Assembly: GCA_036867785.1 (NCBI GenBank)
Contig: CP145421.1
Location: 992,001-1,056,000, forward strand
Origin: Plasmodiophora brassicae
Taxonomy: Eukaryota > Endomyxa: Phytomyxea > Phytomyxea > Plasmodiophorida
Length of the DNA stretch: 64,000 bases
Direction of reading: 5' to 3'
A program made the translations under genes and the position numbers. The notes beneath the pieces were generated by a model, which was given only the letters and a program-made list of their open reading frames with translations, was not told the DNA's origin and ran no database searches. How positions within the stretch are numbered: position 1 is the first letter of the stretch; each line of letters starts with the position of its first letter. Of the stretch, positions 18,093 through 28,065 are shown one piece after another.

Positions 18093-20633
18093 CTACCAAT
18101 AATCACCTGATTGCGTTGCGATTGGTCTAAACAACGGACATCGCGAGCTATTGGACCTGTGTCCGACAGCGTCCGTCCTCTGAGCGTTCTTACACGCCTT
18201 GCACGCTAGCAACCTTCGTTTCTTAGGCTCCTTGCGGGCGCATCGCGATACGGTTTCCTGTGAACGTTTATGGTGCGCCACAGGAGGGGGTAAGACGCTA
18301 AAAGATTCGACAGGTGTGTCGCTTTTCAGCGACCTCACTGCGTTCGTCGCAGATACCACTTTGCTTAACGCAAACCGGTACGTATAGGCATCGCCCGAGC
18401 AGGCTGCTGAGCATAACTCCTTACAGGCCTCATCGAGTCGTCGATAACGCATCGCCTCGGTAGAAGGAACCCTGATGTCCTGTACCAACTGCATATGCAA
18501 GTTCGGGACAGGCAGATTACGATCGAGTTGTGATTCTGGAGGCACAGAGGCCGAGAGTCCCAGTTCCGAAGCACAGGCAGCATATCCCGGGTGACGAGAA
18601 ATCCACCATCTGGGATGGAGCGTTTCGACATAGAATAGCGGATCAACGACGTGGTGGTAAACCGCACAGATTGCTGCGCATGGTATAAGGGTCGAGGTGA
18701 ACTGCTTGCAGGTGCATGTCGGGTACGGACTGGCATTGGACAACGACGGATCCCGGAGTTGAACCACGTGGGCAGTTCCTCGACCATCATGCCTGACAGC
18801 TCGCCATCTCCTGCTTGAGGCATCCATCGGCGAGCAAGCATAGTTGTCGGACTGTTCGTTCTCGGATTTCCAGATCGCATGGACAGCTTTGCTCCACCCA
18901 TGGCCGGCTTTTATCAACGCCTTGATCTCCTTCTTAGCGTCAGCCTCCTGGCGTCGAATGATCTCCGTCAAATGCTCAAGCGTTTGATGAAGGTTGTACG
19001 ATGCAAGGTCCTTGCTCAGCAGTCCTCCTTCCTTGATTCGAGAGTTATTAGCTTCACCACGCTGTGTCGCAACATGTCCAGCGGTAAAGTGTACAGCAGT
19101 GAAAGTAGCGCAGACCTGCTCCCTGTGGTCCCATAATGAGCTGAGGAACTTCTTCGCTGCTGGATACCGTCCGAATTGTTGGCGAACAGAACTGAACACT
19201 GTAGCGAACGCTGAAGAACTGTCGGAAACGTCGAAGATCAAGCTATTGCACGATTTCATGAAGGTATCTCGGGTGCCCTGATCCATACCAGAATGCGCAG
19301 AGAACAGAGCGGTACGAAAGTGGTGCAAACATAGAAGGTGAACCATACCCAGTTCATCGGCGGCACATGCAAAACCAGGCGCTTGATCGGTCATCAAGAC
19401 GGATTGCTCTGTTACGAGAGAGAATGAGCGCGCTGCCCGGACAACAGTTTCCGACCGCTCTGATGGGGCGAAAGCCATGCCCGTAAGAGTCGATTTCAGC
19501 AGGCAATCAACGTTGGTAAATACAAGTAACGTCAAGTCGTACATGGAAATCTTGAACGTGCCGTCTAAGATTGTGAAATCGCCATACTGTGCTGCGTACG
19601 CTTTCATCGATGGCTTCTGGACGAGAACTTCCTCAATACGTAGGCAATCGTCAAAGCGAATATCAAACACTCCACCGGCATCCCGAATCCTCTCGCCTTC
19701 CCCCATGAAGCGGTTGATGGCGTCGCGATCGGACCCAAATGTAATGACGCGGCCCTTTGCTTTCAGGCGGTAGAGCAGTTTGCGGTCGAACCCAATCAAT
19801 GGCCACCGTCGTCGTAACACACGAGAGAGGGTACCAATGCCGACAAACGGAGCCAATTCCAGAATCGCTTCCCGTTCCTCGGTAGTCAGCTCAGCGTCCT
19901 TCTGCTTAAATAAAACTCCGTCAACAACAAGAGTTGCCGAAGAGTGATTGTGTCCAGTAACAATGTTGTCCTTCTTTACAACGTAACGTCGGTCCTTGAA
20001 GACGTATGTGAAGTCGACGTGAAACGGGCAACCTGCATTAGAACTGCAGTAGAAATAACCCCTCTGAATGACTTTTTCTTCCCCGAAATGTTGCAACGCC
20101 TTCGCCGAATCCATCATGTGTGCTTTGCGTGCGAGAACAAATCCATGCTTGACGCTGAACGCGTGCATAAACGGCAACAGCCCATTCTGGAAAGATGCGA
20201 AGTGTGTGGACGCGAGCCGGTCGATAGTATCAGCCGGCTGGTCGCCAGGTGCAGATAAGGCGGAATCCGATACAGGGCAGGACGGCGTGGCTGGCGACGA
20301 TGAACATGCGTTGGCGGGTGTGGTGGAATCGGACGCGGACGCTGGGCGGTCAGGACTTAAACCGCGGCCACATGCGAGATTCGTCTCTGGAGAATGAGAC
20401 ACGGAAGACAATACTGATGTTGTAGCATCGTTGCATGGCAGCGGAAAGAGAGGCGTAGATTCTGGACGCGAAGAATCGTAGTTAGGCGACACACGCGTGC
20501 GATACAAGGGTGTAGGCGATGAGGGAGCGCTGGGAGAGCCCTTTGGCAAAGCTTCTCTCGCATCCGCGTGGTCGTCCGGTGCGTCGTCAGCAGATGTCAA
20601 CCATCGCCAGAACGACGACATGAGCGGCGGCAC
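18093..20633 (-). CDS. MULE transposase (DDE) with SWIM zinc finger
   Basis: Seen: 846 aa, uninterrupted. The N-terminal third is Ser/Pro-rich, then a FAR1/WRKY-GCM1-like DNA-binding region (GYFYCSSNAGCPFHVDFTY). The MULE catalytic core has first Asp in ILDGTFKISMY, second in VLMTDQAPGF and the Glu in QRGEANNSRIKEG. A SWIM-type zinc finger follows (CTCKQF...PCAAICAVYHH). Known: the family cuts and pastes Mutator-like DNA. It lies within the TIRs in the reverse orientation and is the element's only gene. All catalytic residues are present, so it could be active. Confidence 0.9.
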   Translation of the reverse strand: MPPLMSSFWRWLTSADDAPDDHADAREALPKGSPSAPSSPTPLYRTRVSPNYDSSRPESTPLFPLPCNDATTSVLSSVSHSPETNLACGRGLSPDRPASASDSTTPANACSSSPATPSCPVSDSALSAPGDQPADTIDRLASTHFASFQNGLLPFMHAFSVKHGFVLARKAHMMDSAKALQHFGEEKVIQRGYFYCSSNAGCPFHVDFTYVFKDRRYVVKKDNIVTGHNHSSATLVVDGVLFKQKDAELTTEEREAILELAPFVGIGTLSRVLRRRWPLIGFDRKLLYRLKAKGRVITFGSDRDAINRFMGEGERIRDAGGVFDIRFDDCLRIEEVLVQKPSMKAYAAQYGDFTILDGTFKISMYDLTLLVFTNVDCLLKSTLTGMAFAPSERSETVVRAARSFSLVTEQSVLMTDQAPGFACAADELGMVHLLCLHHFRTALFSAHSGMDQGTRDTFMKSCNSLIFDVSDSSSAFATVFSSVRQQFGRYPAAKKFLSSLWDHREQVCATFTAVHFTAGHVATQRGEANNSRIKEGGLLSKDLASYNLHQTLEHLTEIIRRQEADAKKEIKALIKAGHGWSKAVHAIWKSENEQSDNYACSPMDASSRRWRAVRHDGRGTAHVVQLRDPSLSNASPYPTCTCKQFTSTLIPCAAICAVYHHVVDPLFYVETLHPRWWISRHPGYAACASELGLSASVPPESQLDRNLPVPNLHMQLVQDIRVPSTEAMRYRRLDEACKELCSAACSGDAYTYRFALSKVVSATNAVRSLKSDTPVESFSVLPPPVAHHKRSQETVSRCARKEPKKRRLLACKACKNAQRTDAVGHRSNSSRCPLFRPIATQSGDYW

Positions 20634-20700
20634 CCCGCGCGAAATTCAAATCGCAGGGCCATATGGAATTTTTTGTACCAAAGGCTGCTGGCCCTCGTAT

Positions 20701-20821
20701 GTCACAGTGTCCCGGATTACTAATTCTCAAACAGTTGGCGAACCTGGAGGTGCGCGCACCTGGAGGTTCCTATGACTGGGTGGGCGCACCTCCAGGTTCG
20801 CGCACCTGAAAGGGAAAGCCG
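20701..20821 (-). repeat. Right terminal inverted repeat of MULE (121 bp)
   Basis: Exact reverse complement of 17693-17813 by visual alignment. Confidence 0.93.
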
Positions 20822-20830
20822 GTTCAAGTA
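20822..20830 (+). repeat. Right 9-bp target-site duplication of MULE
   Basis: GTTCAAGTA; differs from the left copy only at the last base. Confidence 0.8.
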
Positions 20831-20832
20831 GT

Positions 20833-20952
20833 GTACCGCTCGTGCGGTTGGGTAATGCACCGCTCGTGCGGTTGGGTAAGGTACCGTTCGTTCGGTTGAG
20901 TAAGGCGCCGCTCGTGCGGTTGGGTAGGGCTCCGCTCGTGCGGTAGGTGCAG
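20833..20952. repeat. Minisatellite, about 5 x 24 bp
   Basis: Imperfect copies of GTACCGCTCGTGCGGTTGGG plus four bases, immediately outside the MULE. In one frame it would encode a QPHER..T repeat, but the frame has no other support. Confidence 0.8.
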
Positions 20953-21567
20953 GTGTGTGTCCTGCATGGAATGGGTTCGCCGTTTGTTGCTAGCGGCTGT
21001 GTAGCCCTCCTGCTGATCGCAGGTAGCTAGAGGGGCCAGAGCCGCCCGACCAGTGCGGTCTTCTGGGCGGCTGCCTAGGGCGCTGTACGCGTCGCCCACA
21101 TGGGTCCCTCTCCCACTCTGGGTCTTGATCTTGACGACGACCTCCATCTCACAGCATTTTCGCGGACTGATGGGACATCTTGGCGACGACTCGCCCTTGA
21201 CCTGGAGGTCCACAGGAGTCCGGCAGGCACCCTTATGGTCGCAGGTGATCCCGTTGGCCCGTGTCGGTGCTCGGCGGCGACTTCGGCGCCGCGGACGTAA
21301 ACACGGCAAGCAGGCACGACGGGTCATCGGGGACCCGCAGCCTGCAGAGGCGAACTTAGTCGCATATCGCGATGTAGTGGGCGGCATTGGCAATCGGCAG
21401 CGTCGTAATTGGCGGCGGCAGGTATGTCCTGTGCAGAACGTGTGAGGCCGTGATTCTTTCGACGACGGCGCACCAGGAAGCTGGTGACTGATTCACGCTG
21501 ACCGGCCGGCGTCCGTCGGCGCTGGAGGCGTGGCCAACACCGCTCATGCGTTGTCAGCTGTCATCTG
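20953..21567. other. Intergenic between MULE and LTR element; no gene supported
   Basis: Several overlapping open frames exist on both strands because of the GC content, but none shows a recognisable domain. It ends at the 5-bp target duplication of the LTR element. Confidence 0.35.
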
Positions 21568-21710
21568 TGTGACGACCGAACACGATGAGTCAACCACACG
21601 GATTGACCGACTGAGGTCGGTCCGCGCCGTGGACGTTTATTGTACCTAGTGCGCTACGAAGGAGCCCAATTTGGTGCCGGCTGAGTCGCCAACACGACTC
21701 AGTCGTGACA
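21568..21710 (-). repeat. LTR (3' in element orientation), 143 bp
   Basis: Matches 24412-24554 essentially base for base by eye. Confidence 0.9.
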
Positions 21711-24196
21711 TAATAATCCCCTTCTAGCCGCACCGGGAACGGGCTGCGGGCTTGTCTGGGTTGAAGCATTTGGTGAGGCCTAGCAAGAACTGCTTCATCA
21801 TTAGGCGACAGTGTGTACTCCAGTCGACGAGTCAGGGCGTCAGGTGTCCAATGAACGAAATCAACTTCGCTAAGGAATTGGGGTGAACGAATCTGTCGTC
21901 GATGTAGCTTGTGGGCAAACGCACGTGCGGCGGCGTCCAGAAACATGAGATCGTGGTTGAGAAACGCGATCGAGGTTGATGAGGCCTGGTCATCCTCTAA
22001 CGTAGCAAAAGGTGCAAAGAAGGACTCGGCGGGCGCATTCAAGGGCGGGGGCTCCGCAGAGGCGCTCGTACACAGCTGTGCTATTGGAAAATACGGCCAC
22101 CCAACTAGGATCCAGGCCAGGGCGACAAAGGTTGCGAACATCAGAAGATTGAGGCTGTGGCCGTCTCGGAAGCCATCATTGGAGGGGGGCGGCGGGAGAG
22201 ACCGTTTCACCCTTCGTCGAACGGGGCCCCAGTTCCGGAAGGAGGACATAAGGGGCGTGGACTCGGAGCCTGAACGGGGCAATGATAAGAGATCGGTGCG
22301 GCTGGTGGCAACAGTATCATTGAAGGCGGCGACCCCCGGGATACCATAATCGAAAGCGGAAGGACTCGGCCTGTCGTCGACGGCAGCAGTGGCAATGTGG
22401 CACTCCGGGTGGTCGTCATTAGCTACGGAAGCCAGCTTGCCGTCGACAAACACGGATGTAAGCGGCAACGTTTCGAGTGATTCAGCTGAAGGGATGGCAC
22501 ACGCAGGCGCAGGAACGCTTCGTGCAGGAGGTGAGACCCCAGCTGAGAGACTATCCTCGCGCTTTACTGTTGCAAATGGTCCCGCCGAAGAGACGAAGGA
22601 CCCAGACCCATGGACGTCTCCTGTTCCCGCCGAAGAGACGAAGGACCCAGACTCATGGACGTCTCCTGTACGGATCCCCACGAGGGTATCTCCGCGGCGC
22701 TGTAGGCGGCGCTGACGCCAATCGATATCTGGGTTTGTATCCGCCAACCAAGGCAGCCCAAGAATGACAGGGTGTTGAGGCGAGTGGATCATGTTCAGGA
22801 CGACGTCGCTGTCGAAACATCCGTCGACGGTAGCACGTAGCGGGACGGTTTCCTGAGTTACTGGAGACAGGTGTCGCCCGTCGATGACGCGAACAGGAAT
22901 GGCACGCGATTTAGAGCGAACCGGTATTTCGTGGTGACGACAGAACGACCAGTCGATGAAGTTGGAAGTCGCACCACAGTCTAACAGGGCGAATGTGTTG
23001 ACACGGCGTGAGCCGATAACGAGGCATACCGATACCAACAGATGCGGTATTGAGGGAGACGTCATAAGGAACAGATCAGTGACGTGGAGAGGGTTGCCGG
23101 TCCGCTCGGGACACAGCGATGAGCGGTGGCCAACCTTATGACAGTGCGGGCACGGTGGCCTCTTCGGGCAGGACGCAATAAAATGCCCAACTTCGCGACA
23201 ATAGTGGCAAGCCAGGGGTTGTGTCCTTGCATCACCGCCAGCGTTGATGGCGGCGATTGGGTATTTCGACTCAAGATGAGCCGCCATCTCGAGAATTTTG
23301 TCGTAGTCTCTGAAGTTGTACAAGAACAGCGCTTCGGAGAGCGCAGGGTTCAGCGAGAGGCGGAACTTTTCCGCCAAGCGGGCCGGATTGAGTCTGTACA
23401 ATGGGTCAAGTCGTTGAAGGTCCTTGTACAAGCGTTGGAATGCCAGTGCGTGGTGAGCGACACCTGCAGTCTGCTTCAGGTTGTCAAACTTCGCTTCAAC
23501 CTGCTTGAACGAAGGTCCCGGGAAGTCATGGAGCAGGACGGACGAAACGTCCGCCATAGACGCGTCCGCAGGCAAGTCGAGGTAAGTCTCAAGAGCCTGA
23601 CCTTGCAAGGCTGTCGTTAAGACACATTGCACTTCGCCGGATAGAGGACTTGTTGACGTTAACGACGTCTGGGTGATCCGAGAGAACGCAGTCAACCAGC
23701 GCGTCGTCGACAGACCATCGCTTCCCGAAAAACGCGGAATGTCTTGTGACTGGACAACAATAGACGTTAAGGGTGGGCCCGGAGACACCCGTGGCGCCGG
23801 CACCCGAGCCCCAACGAACGAAGCGCCAATATGCTGCGACGTTGGGGAGACAGGGTCATGCCGAGGCGCGCCGCCGGGGTCCTGCAGAGACGTCGAGGCG
23901 GCAGAAACGTGTAGGGACGATAAGGCAGGCGGGGAGTGACGGTCCGAAGAGGACAGAGAGTCGTCGGCCCAATCGGCAGCGGTACTAGTGAGCGAAGGCG
24001 GGGTGAGCGGTCGTGCAGGGAGATGATTCGCCAGTGGCCGAACACCCGCGCGAAGTGCAGCTGCGACAGGGGACCGAGAGCAAAATCCGACGCACCCGCA
24101 ACATCCGGATTCGCGGACGATGGGACGTCGTCGTCCGTCAATGACGGAATCGACCCATCGCCTCCTGCCATGAATGCAATACAATACCAACGATAG

Positions 24197-24405
24197 AAGC
24201 GGTACGGCACGATACGATACGGCACAATACGATACGATACGGCACAATACGATACGATAAGGCAAAATACGATTCGATACGGCACAATACGATACGATAC
24301 GGCACAAAACGATACGGTACGGCACAATACGATACGAGTCGAGACAAGACGATACGATACGGCACAAAACGAGTCGAGACAAGACGACGACAGAAGGTTA
24401 GTCGG
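24197..24405. repeat. Short-period satellite inside the LTR element (ACGATACGAT/ACGGCACAAT units)
   Basis: About 200 bp of interleaved 5-bp and ~20-bp units next to the upstream LTR in element orientation. On the minus strand it would read as a RIVPYRIVLC-like repeat, so translation there is probably not meaningful. Confidence 0.85.
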
Positions 24406-24411
24406 TCAAAA

Positions 24412-24554
24412 TGTGACGACCGAACACGATGAGTCAACCACACGGATTGACCGACTGAGGTCGGTCCGCGCCGTGGACGTTTATTGTACCTAGTGCGCTA
24501 CGAAGGAGCCCAATTTGGTGCCGGCTGAGTCGCCAACACGACTCAGTCGTGACA
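24412..24554 (-). repeat. LTR (5' in element orientation), 143 bp
   Basis: Pair of 21568-21710. The element's satellite and gag-like region follow it in the minus direction. Confidence 0.9.
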
Positions 24555-24620
24555 ATCTGGCCCTGCTCATCAACGAAACTGCACTTCGAAGTGATTGTTT
24601 ACGGCAACATAGTAACAATG

Positions 24621-27600
24621 TTACGAGGGTTGCTGGGCGCGGCGAATGGCATCCAACAGAGTGGCCTTCGTCATCACGCTATAGTCGCCTGATATGCCGC
24701 AGTCCCTGGCAATTCGTCGCAAAGCCCGCAACGGCAGGCTGCCATAGTCGCGATGGGCAGGAACGACAAACGGCCACGCACTGCGAATGGTCTCCTCGTT
24801 GTATGGCCCTCGATCACAAGCGGCGCTCGGCTGCAGGGCCTCCTGCTCTTCTTCTTTCCCGCGCAGGAACGTCTCGTAGTTTGGACGACAGTCTAAAAGG
24901 ACGCGTAACGCATCGCGGACGTTGTCGGGCAGGCAGCGACTCCCCAACCCTTCGATGCGAAGTATGGGCTGACCATTCCGCAGTGTCGCGACCTCGGCGG
25001 ACGGTCTGACGTTGTCGACATTCATGAAGATGAGAATGGACTTGCGGTCTAGCTCCTGCAACAGCTCCGTGTCGAAACACCCGTTTAGGGCTGTGCTCGG
25101 CGTCATCTTATCCTTGACCGTTTTCGAAAACGCAGATCCAGAGCAGGCCTTCACTTGAATTCCAACCACACCAAACGAATCGGAAGGACTCGGCGCAGCT
25201 TCCATCTGTGGCTCGCCGCCCAGTGCACCACCTTGTGCGCCGCAAGACTCAGACGGCAGGAACGCGGGCCCAAACAGATCCCACCCGGGAAACGCTTCAG
25301 GCAGCGCGCAGAAACAGTGGCGTTCTGCAAGCTGGACATGCGTCCGCAGGTCCGGCTTGAACGCCAGGTTCACGAACTGGCCGCAACCGATCATGGCGCC
25401 GCGCATCTGAGGCGGGACGGCTTCCTCCGCCAACCTGACTGAGGAAGCCGACGGCAGCAACTGTACTAGCACGTCGACGACGTCGACGACCGATCCATAA
25501 CGTTTGCCTGCAGCAGTGCATGCTCGATCGCAGGCAAAAAGGAACAGAGTCTGAGCAATTACCTCGCCGATGAAGCCCTCGTTTAGAGCGCCAGACAGGA
25601 TAGAGTCATGCACCGCTGGAATTATTGCATCGGAGAACGTGCTACCGTCTTCTTCGTGCCACTTGTGTGCCGCTGCACGCGCTACCATGGCTTCGGGCAT
25701 AAACGATATGAGGCATTGTTCGCGATCGAGGTCGGTGTCAAGCAACGTGCCCATGAACCCGGCAACAAGTGCAGACGCGAACGGATGGCTTGGGTACACC
25801 ATTGCGGCAACGCGCGAGAGAAACAGCGCAAGATTAGCAAGACGACCGGCACCAGAGCCGCTCTTTGAAACCGAATTTCCACCGCCGGCGAGCTTGAGTT
25901 GCAGAAACTCGAGCGACTCTTGTTCCCGTAGGCGCCTCGCAATGCTTAAACCGGCGCGTCCCGTTTTCAGCCAATCATCAGAGATCCGTAGGCGGCTCCA
26001 GTCGACATGCTTGAGATCAGTCGACGCAGATGCGAAATGGACGTCGAACGACCCACGGAGGACAATGGGCTGGAAGAGCTCGGGTCCTTTGCAGGCGTCA
26101 CGAAACACACTAGATGGGCGTGCCGAGGGTTCCCGATGTTGAGCAGGGCTGAAGTTCTGAATTGGAGAAGACGTGTCGATGAACACAAGGAAAATAGAGA
26201 TGCGGATAGCGTTGTTCTTCAAGAAATCGTCACACAAGAGGGCCGCATGCCGGACGCACCGGAACAGATTGACGCCGGAGATGCTCTGGGTCAGCAGCTG
26301 ACGAGCTTCGTCCATTACGACCAGGACAATTTCCGGAGAGCTGTTTCGTAAGTCCTTGAGCTGATCGTCGCTGAGATGCGTTTCAGGCAGGTTACTGAAC
26401 ATAACTTCACTGATGCTCTGGCTAGGGAATTCTGCCTGATGTTGCAGATCGTCCCGGCGGTTGTTGCTTTGAGCAGGATCAGGCAGATGCTTCACGGCCC
26501 TGTAGACGAGCTGACCAAGCCTATAGGATAGGACTCTGGAAAATCTCTTCGGAGTGGAACCTTCCAACGAGTACCCTTTGAGAAGGGTGCCGATGGCCAT
26601 ATCCGTCCGGTCGGGATAGCCGGTCGATCCAGATTTGCGAAAACAGAAGTAGACTGTCCGGAAATGGTGGCGCGCCAGTTCGCGGAACGTGCGTGATTTG
26701 CCATTCAATGTCGATTGCACGCAGGAAGTATAAGGTGACATAAACGGACGATGTTGCGCGCGATACGCTGCCGAACACTGTCGAATATAAGTAGCAATTG
26801 AACTCAGGCAGTCGTGCGGATCCACGAACGGTGTGGTGAAATCGTCCGCAAGAACGTCTCTCTCCGGATACGCAGATGCAGCAGCAGTATTAGCGGACAC
26901 CGTTTGGGGATGGAGAGCGTGGTAGAGTGAACCGAGGAACTCCTCCGAAGGTCGCTTATTGAAAAGTACCTTGAGGCTGTGGGAGTCTAAACCAAGCAGG
27001 GTATCGCCATAGAATGGACGATCATTCAATGTTAAAGACTGATCGTGCGCGCGAATGAAACGATGCAAGTACCGCCGGACGGTATCAGGCGTTGACTGCT
27101 CAGTTATTGCCAACTCGTCATCGTCAGGGTGAAGAGCATCGTAGAGCGACTGGGTAATCGACTGAACGTGAGGGTCGTCACCCGGTCCGTTGAACAGAAC
27201 ACGAAGCTGGTCGCGTGACAACCGAAGCAAATCGAAGCCGTCATACTTCGAAGCACGCGCAGAGAGCGGCACCGGCACATCGGCCCTGGCAACGAATCGT
27301 TGCAGGAATTCGCTGACGGCAGCGGCTGTCGATTCGTCGGTGATAGTATACTCCTCCTGGTCGACCTCCATCGCCAACCTCGCAACGCGCAACGGACTGC
27401 CGACCGCACAATGTCCGTCAGCTGTACTGCAGCTGCTCAGTTCATACTGGGGAAACGCTCGGTCCGCCAGCTGGCTATGTACAGTATACGATTTTGTCGA
27501 ATCGATTTGGGCCTGGTATCGCAAGCCAAATATTAGCTGGTTCGTAAAGCGATTGCAACATGTTGACTTACCGATATCGACTCGCCCAAATGCAATACCA

Positions 27601-27635
27601 ATTCTGCGTGTACCTGGCAGGCTGTCAAGACCCAT
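24621..27635 (-). CDS. Crinkler-like (CR-type) P-loop NTPase / REase-fold nuclease with tandem N-terminal modules and SAP-like tail
   Basis: Seen: 1004-aa uninterrupted frame from ATG 27635 (an in-frame ATG at 27371 would give 916 aa). In order: a P-loop-like FGRVDIGKST near residue 20; two ~85-residue related modules (DGFDLLRLSRDQLRVLFNG; GDTLLGLDSHSLKVLFNK, each followed by a LY.ALHP motif); an NTPase core with STLNGKSRTFRELARHHF and a Walker-B-like EIVLVVMDEAR; a later EGFIGEVIAQ...GVVGIQVK block typical of restriction-endonuclease folds; and a SAP/HeH-like end (LPLRALRRIARDCG). Known: CR-type proteins of fungi, oomycetes and other eukaryotes pair an NTPase with a nuclease and are thought to act in conflict or as effectors. 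Inferred: same class. A GGTAAGT donor-like site just inside the first P-loop means an intron at the 5' end cannot be excluded. Its stop lies 66 bp from the LTR element. Confidence 0.6.
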   Translation of the reverse strand: MGLDSLPGTRRIGIAFGRVDIGKSTCCNRFTNQLIFGLRYQAQIDSTKSYTVHSQLADRAFPQYELSSCSTADGHCAVGSPLRVARLAMEVDQEEYTITDESTAAAVSEFLQRFVARADVPVPLSARASKYDGFDLLRLSRDQLRVLFNGPGDDPHVQSITQSLYDALHPDDDELAITEQSTPDTVRRYLHRFIRAHDQSLTLNDRPFYGDTLLGLDSHSLKVLFNKRPSEEFLGSLYHALHPQTVSANTAAASAYPERDVLADDFTTPFVDPHDCLSSIATYIRQCSAAYRAQHRPFMSPYTSCVQSTLNGKSRTFRELARHHFRTVYFCFRKSGSTGYPDRTDMAIGTLLKGYSLEGSTPKRFSRVLSYRLGQLVYRAVKHLPDPAQSNNRRDDLQHQAEFPSQSISEVMFSNLPETHLSDDQLKDLRNSSPEIVLVVMDEARQLLTQSISGVNLFRCVRHAALLCDDFLKNNAIRISIFLVFIDTSSPIQNFSPAQHREPSARPSSVFRDACKGPELFQPIVLRGSFDVHFASASTDLKHVDWSRLRISDDWLKTGRAGLSIARRLREQESLEFLQLKLAGGGNSVSKSGSGAGRLANLALFLSRVAAMVYPSHPFASALVAGFMGTLLDTDLDREQCLISFMPEAMVARAAAHKWHEEDGSTFSDAIIPAVHDSILSGALNEGFIGEVIAQTLFLFACDRACTAAGKRYGSVVDVVDVLVQLLPSASSVRLAEEAVPPQMRGAMIGCGQFVNLAFKPDLRTHVQLAERHCFCALPEAFPGWDLFGPAFLPSESCGAQGGALGGEPQMEAAPSPSDSFGVVGIQVKACSGSAFSKTVKDKMTPSTALNGCFDTELLQELDRKSILIFMNVDNVRPSAEVATLRNGQPILRIEGLGSRCLPDNVRDALRVLLDCRPNYETFLRGKEEEQEALQPSAACDRGPYNEETIRSAWPFVVPAHRDYGSLPLRALRRIARDCGISGDYSVMTKATLLDAIRRAQQPS

Positions 27636-28061
27636 CTCAGTCTCAAATAATGATTGTACGACATTTGGATTGCTGCCTTCAACGGCCTGAGTTGAGAACT
27701 TGGCGTCCTAACGTGCTTTGCTGAGTAGTGCTCAGTGCACTACTCGAGGAGTGCTTTGACAATTTGAAGGTGCTCGATCCCGAGCACTTTCAAAAACGCA
27801 TTCTTTCGGGGGATCAAGAGCTGTGTCCACTAGTGTTGCCTCTTTTCGGACGACGTCGCGGTGAACGCTGGTTGCAAACTTAACCGTGTGAGTCGGACGT
27901 CGGGCAACCCGACTTTGCCGGACCAACGTCACAAGTCCGCGAGACCACTGATCCGGGTCCTTGGTGGGCGCGGCGAGTCCGACCCGGGTCGACTGGGAAA
28001 CTCCACGACTGGAACGAATCGGGTCGGGTCGACCCGATGCCATCTATCATCTACAGTACGT
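27636..28061. other. Intergenic; no gene supported
   Basis: Contains short internal repeats of GTGCTTTG/AGTGCTC-like words but no coding or RNA gene I can support. Ends at the Sola-like element's target duplication. Confidence 0.35.
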
Positions 28062-28065
28062 ACTT
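28062..28065 (+). repeat. Left 4-bp target-site duplication (ACTT)
   Basis: ACTT precedes the left TIR; the same four bases follow the right TIR at 30826-30829. Confidence 0.65.

Larger units (their letters stand above)
17693..20821 (-). mobile_element. Complete Mutator-like element (MULE) with 121-bp TIRs and 9-bp TSD
   Basis: Seen: 3129-bp element. The terminal inverted repeats (17693-17813 and 20701-20821) are identical over 121 bp by eye and begin CGGCTTTCCCTTTCAGG. They are flanked by 9-bp near-duplicates GTTCAAGTG (17684-17692) and GTTCAAGTA (20822-20830). Inside is one intact minus-strand transposase gene. Known: MULEs have long TIRs and 8-11-bp target duplications. The identical TIRs, intact frame and retained TSD imply a recent insertion. 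The TIR itself has internal palindromes (GGAGGTGCGC and relatives). Confidence 0.92.
21568..24554 (-). mobile_element. Short Ty3/gypsy-related LTR element carrying a gag/protease-like region (TR-GAG/LARD type)
   Basis: Seen: 2987 bp bounded by 143-bp direct LTRs (21568-21710, 24412-24554) starting TG and ending CA. It is flanked by the 5-bp duplication ATCTG (21563-21567 and 24555-24559). Minus-strand coding shows a retrotransposon gag-like core, paired CCHC knuckles (CHYCREVGHFIASC, CPHCHKVGHRSSLC) and an aspartic-protease-like LLDCGATSNF block. No reverse transcriptase or integrase part is recognisable, so it looks non-autonomous. Near-identical LTRs and a clean target duplication indicate a young insertion. 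It looks whole as an LTR-to-LTR unit. Confidence 0.85.

Noticed and set aside
20824-21393. Minus-strand frame with QPHER repeats
   Set aside because: Explained by the 24-bp minisatellite; the rest has no recognisable domain.
24197-24443. Cys/Arg/Tyr-rich repeat peptide upstream of the gag-like region
   Set aside because: Translation of a short-period satellite in several frames; not evidence for protein.
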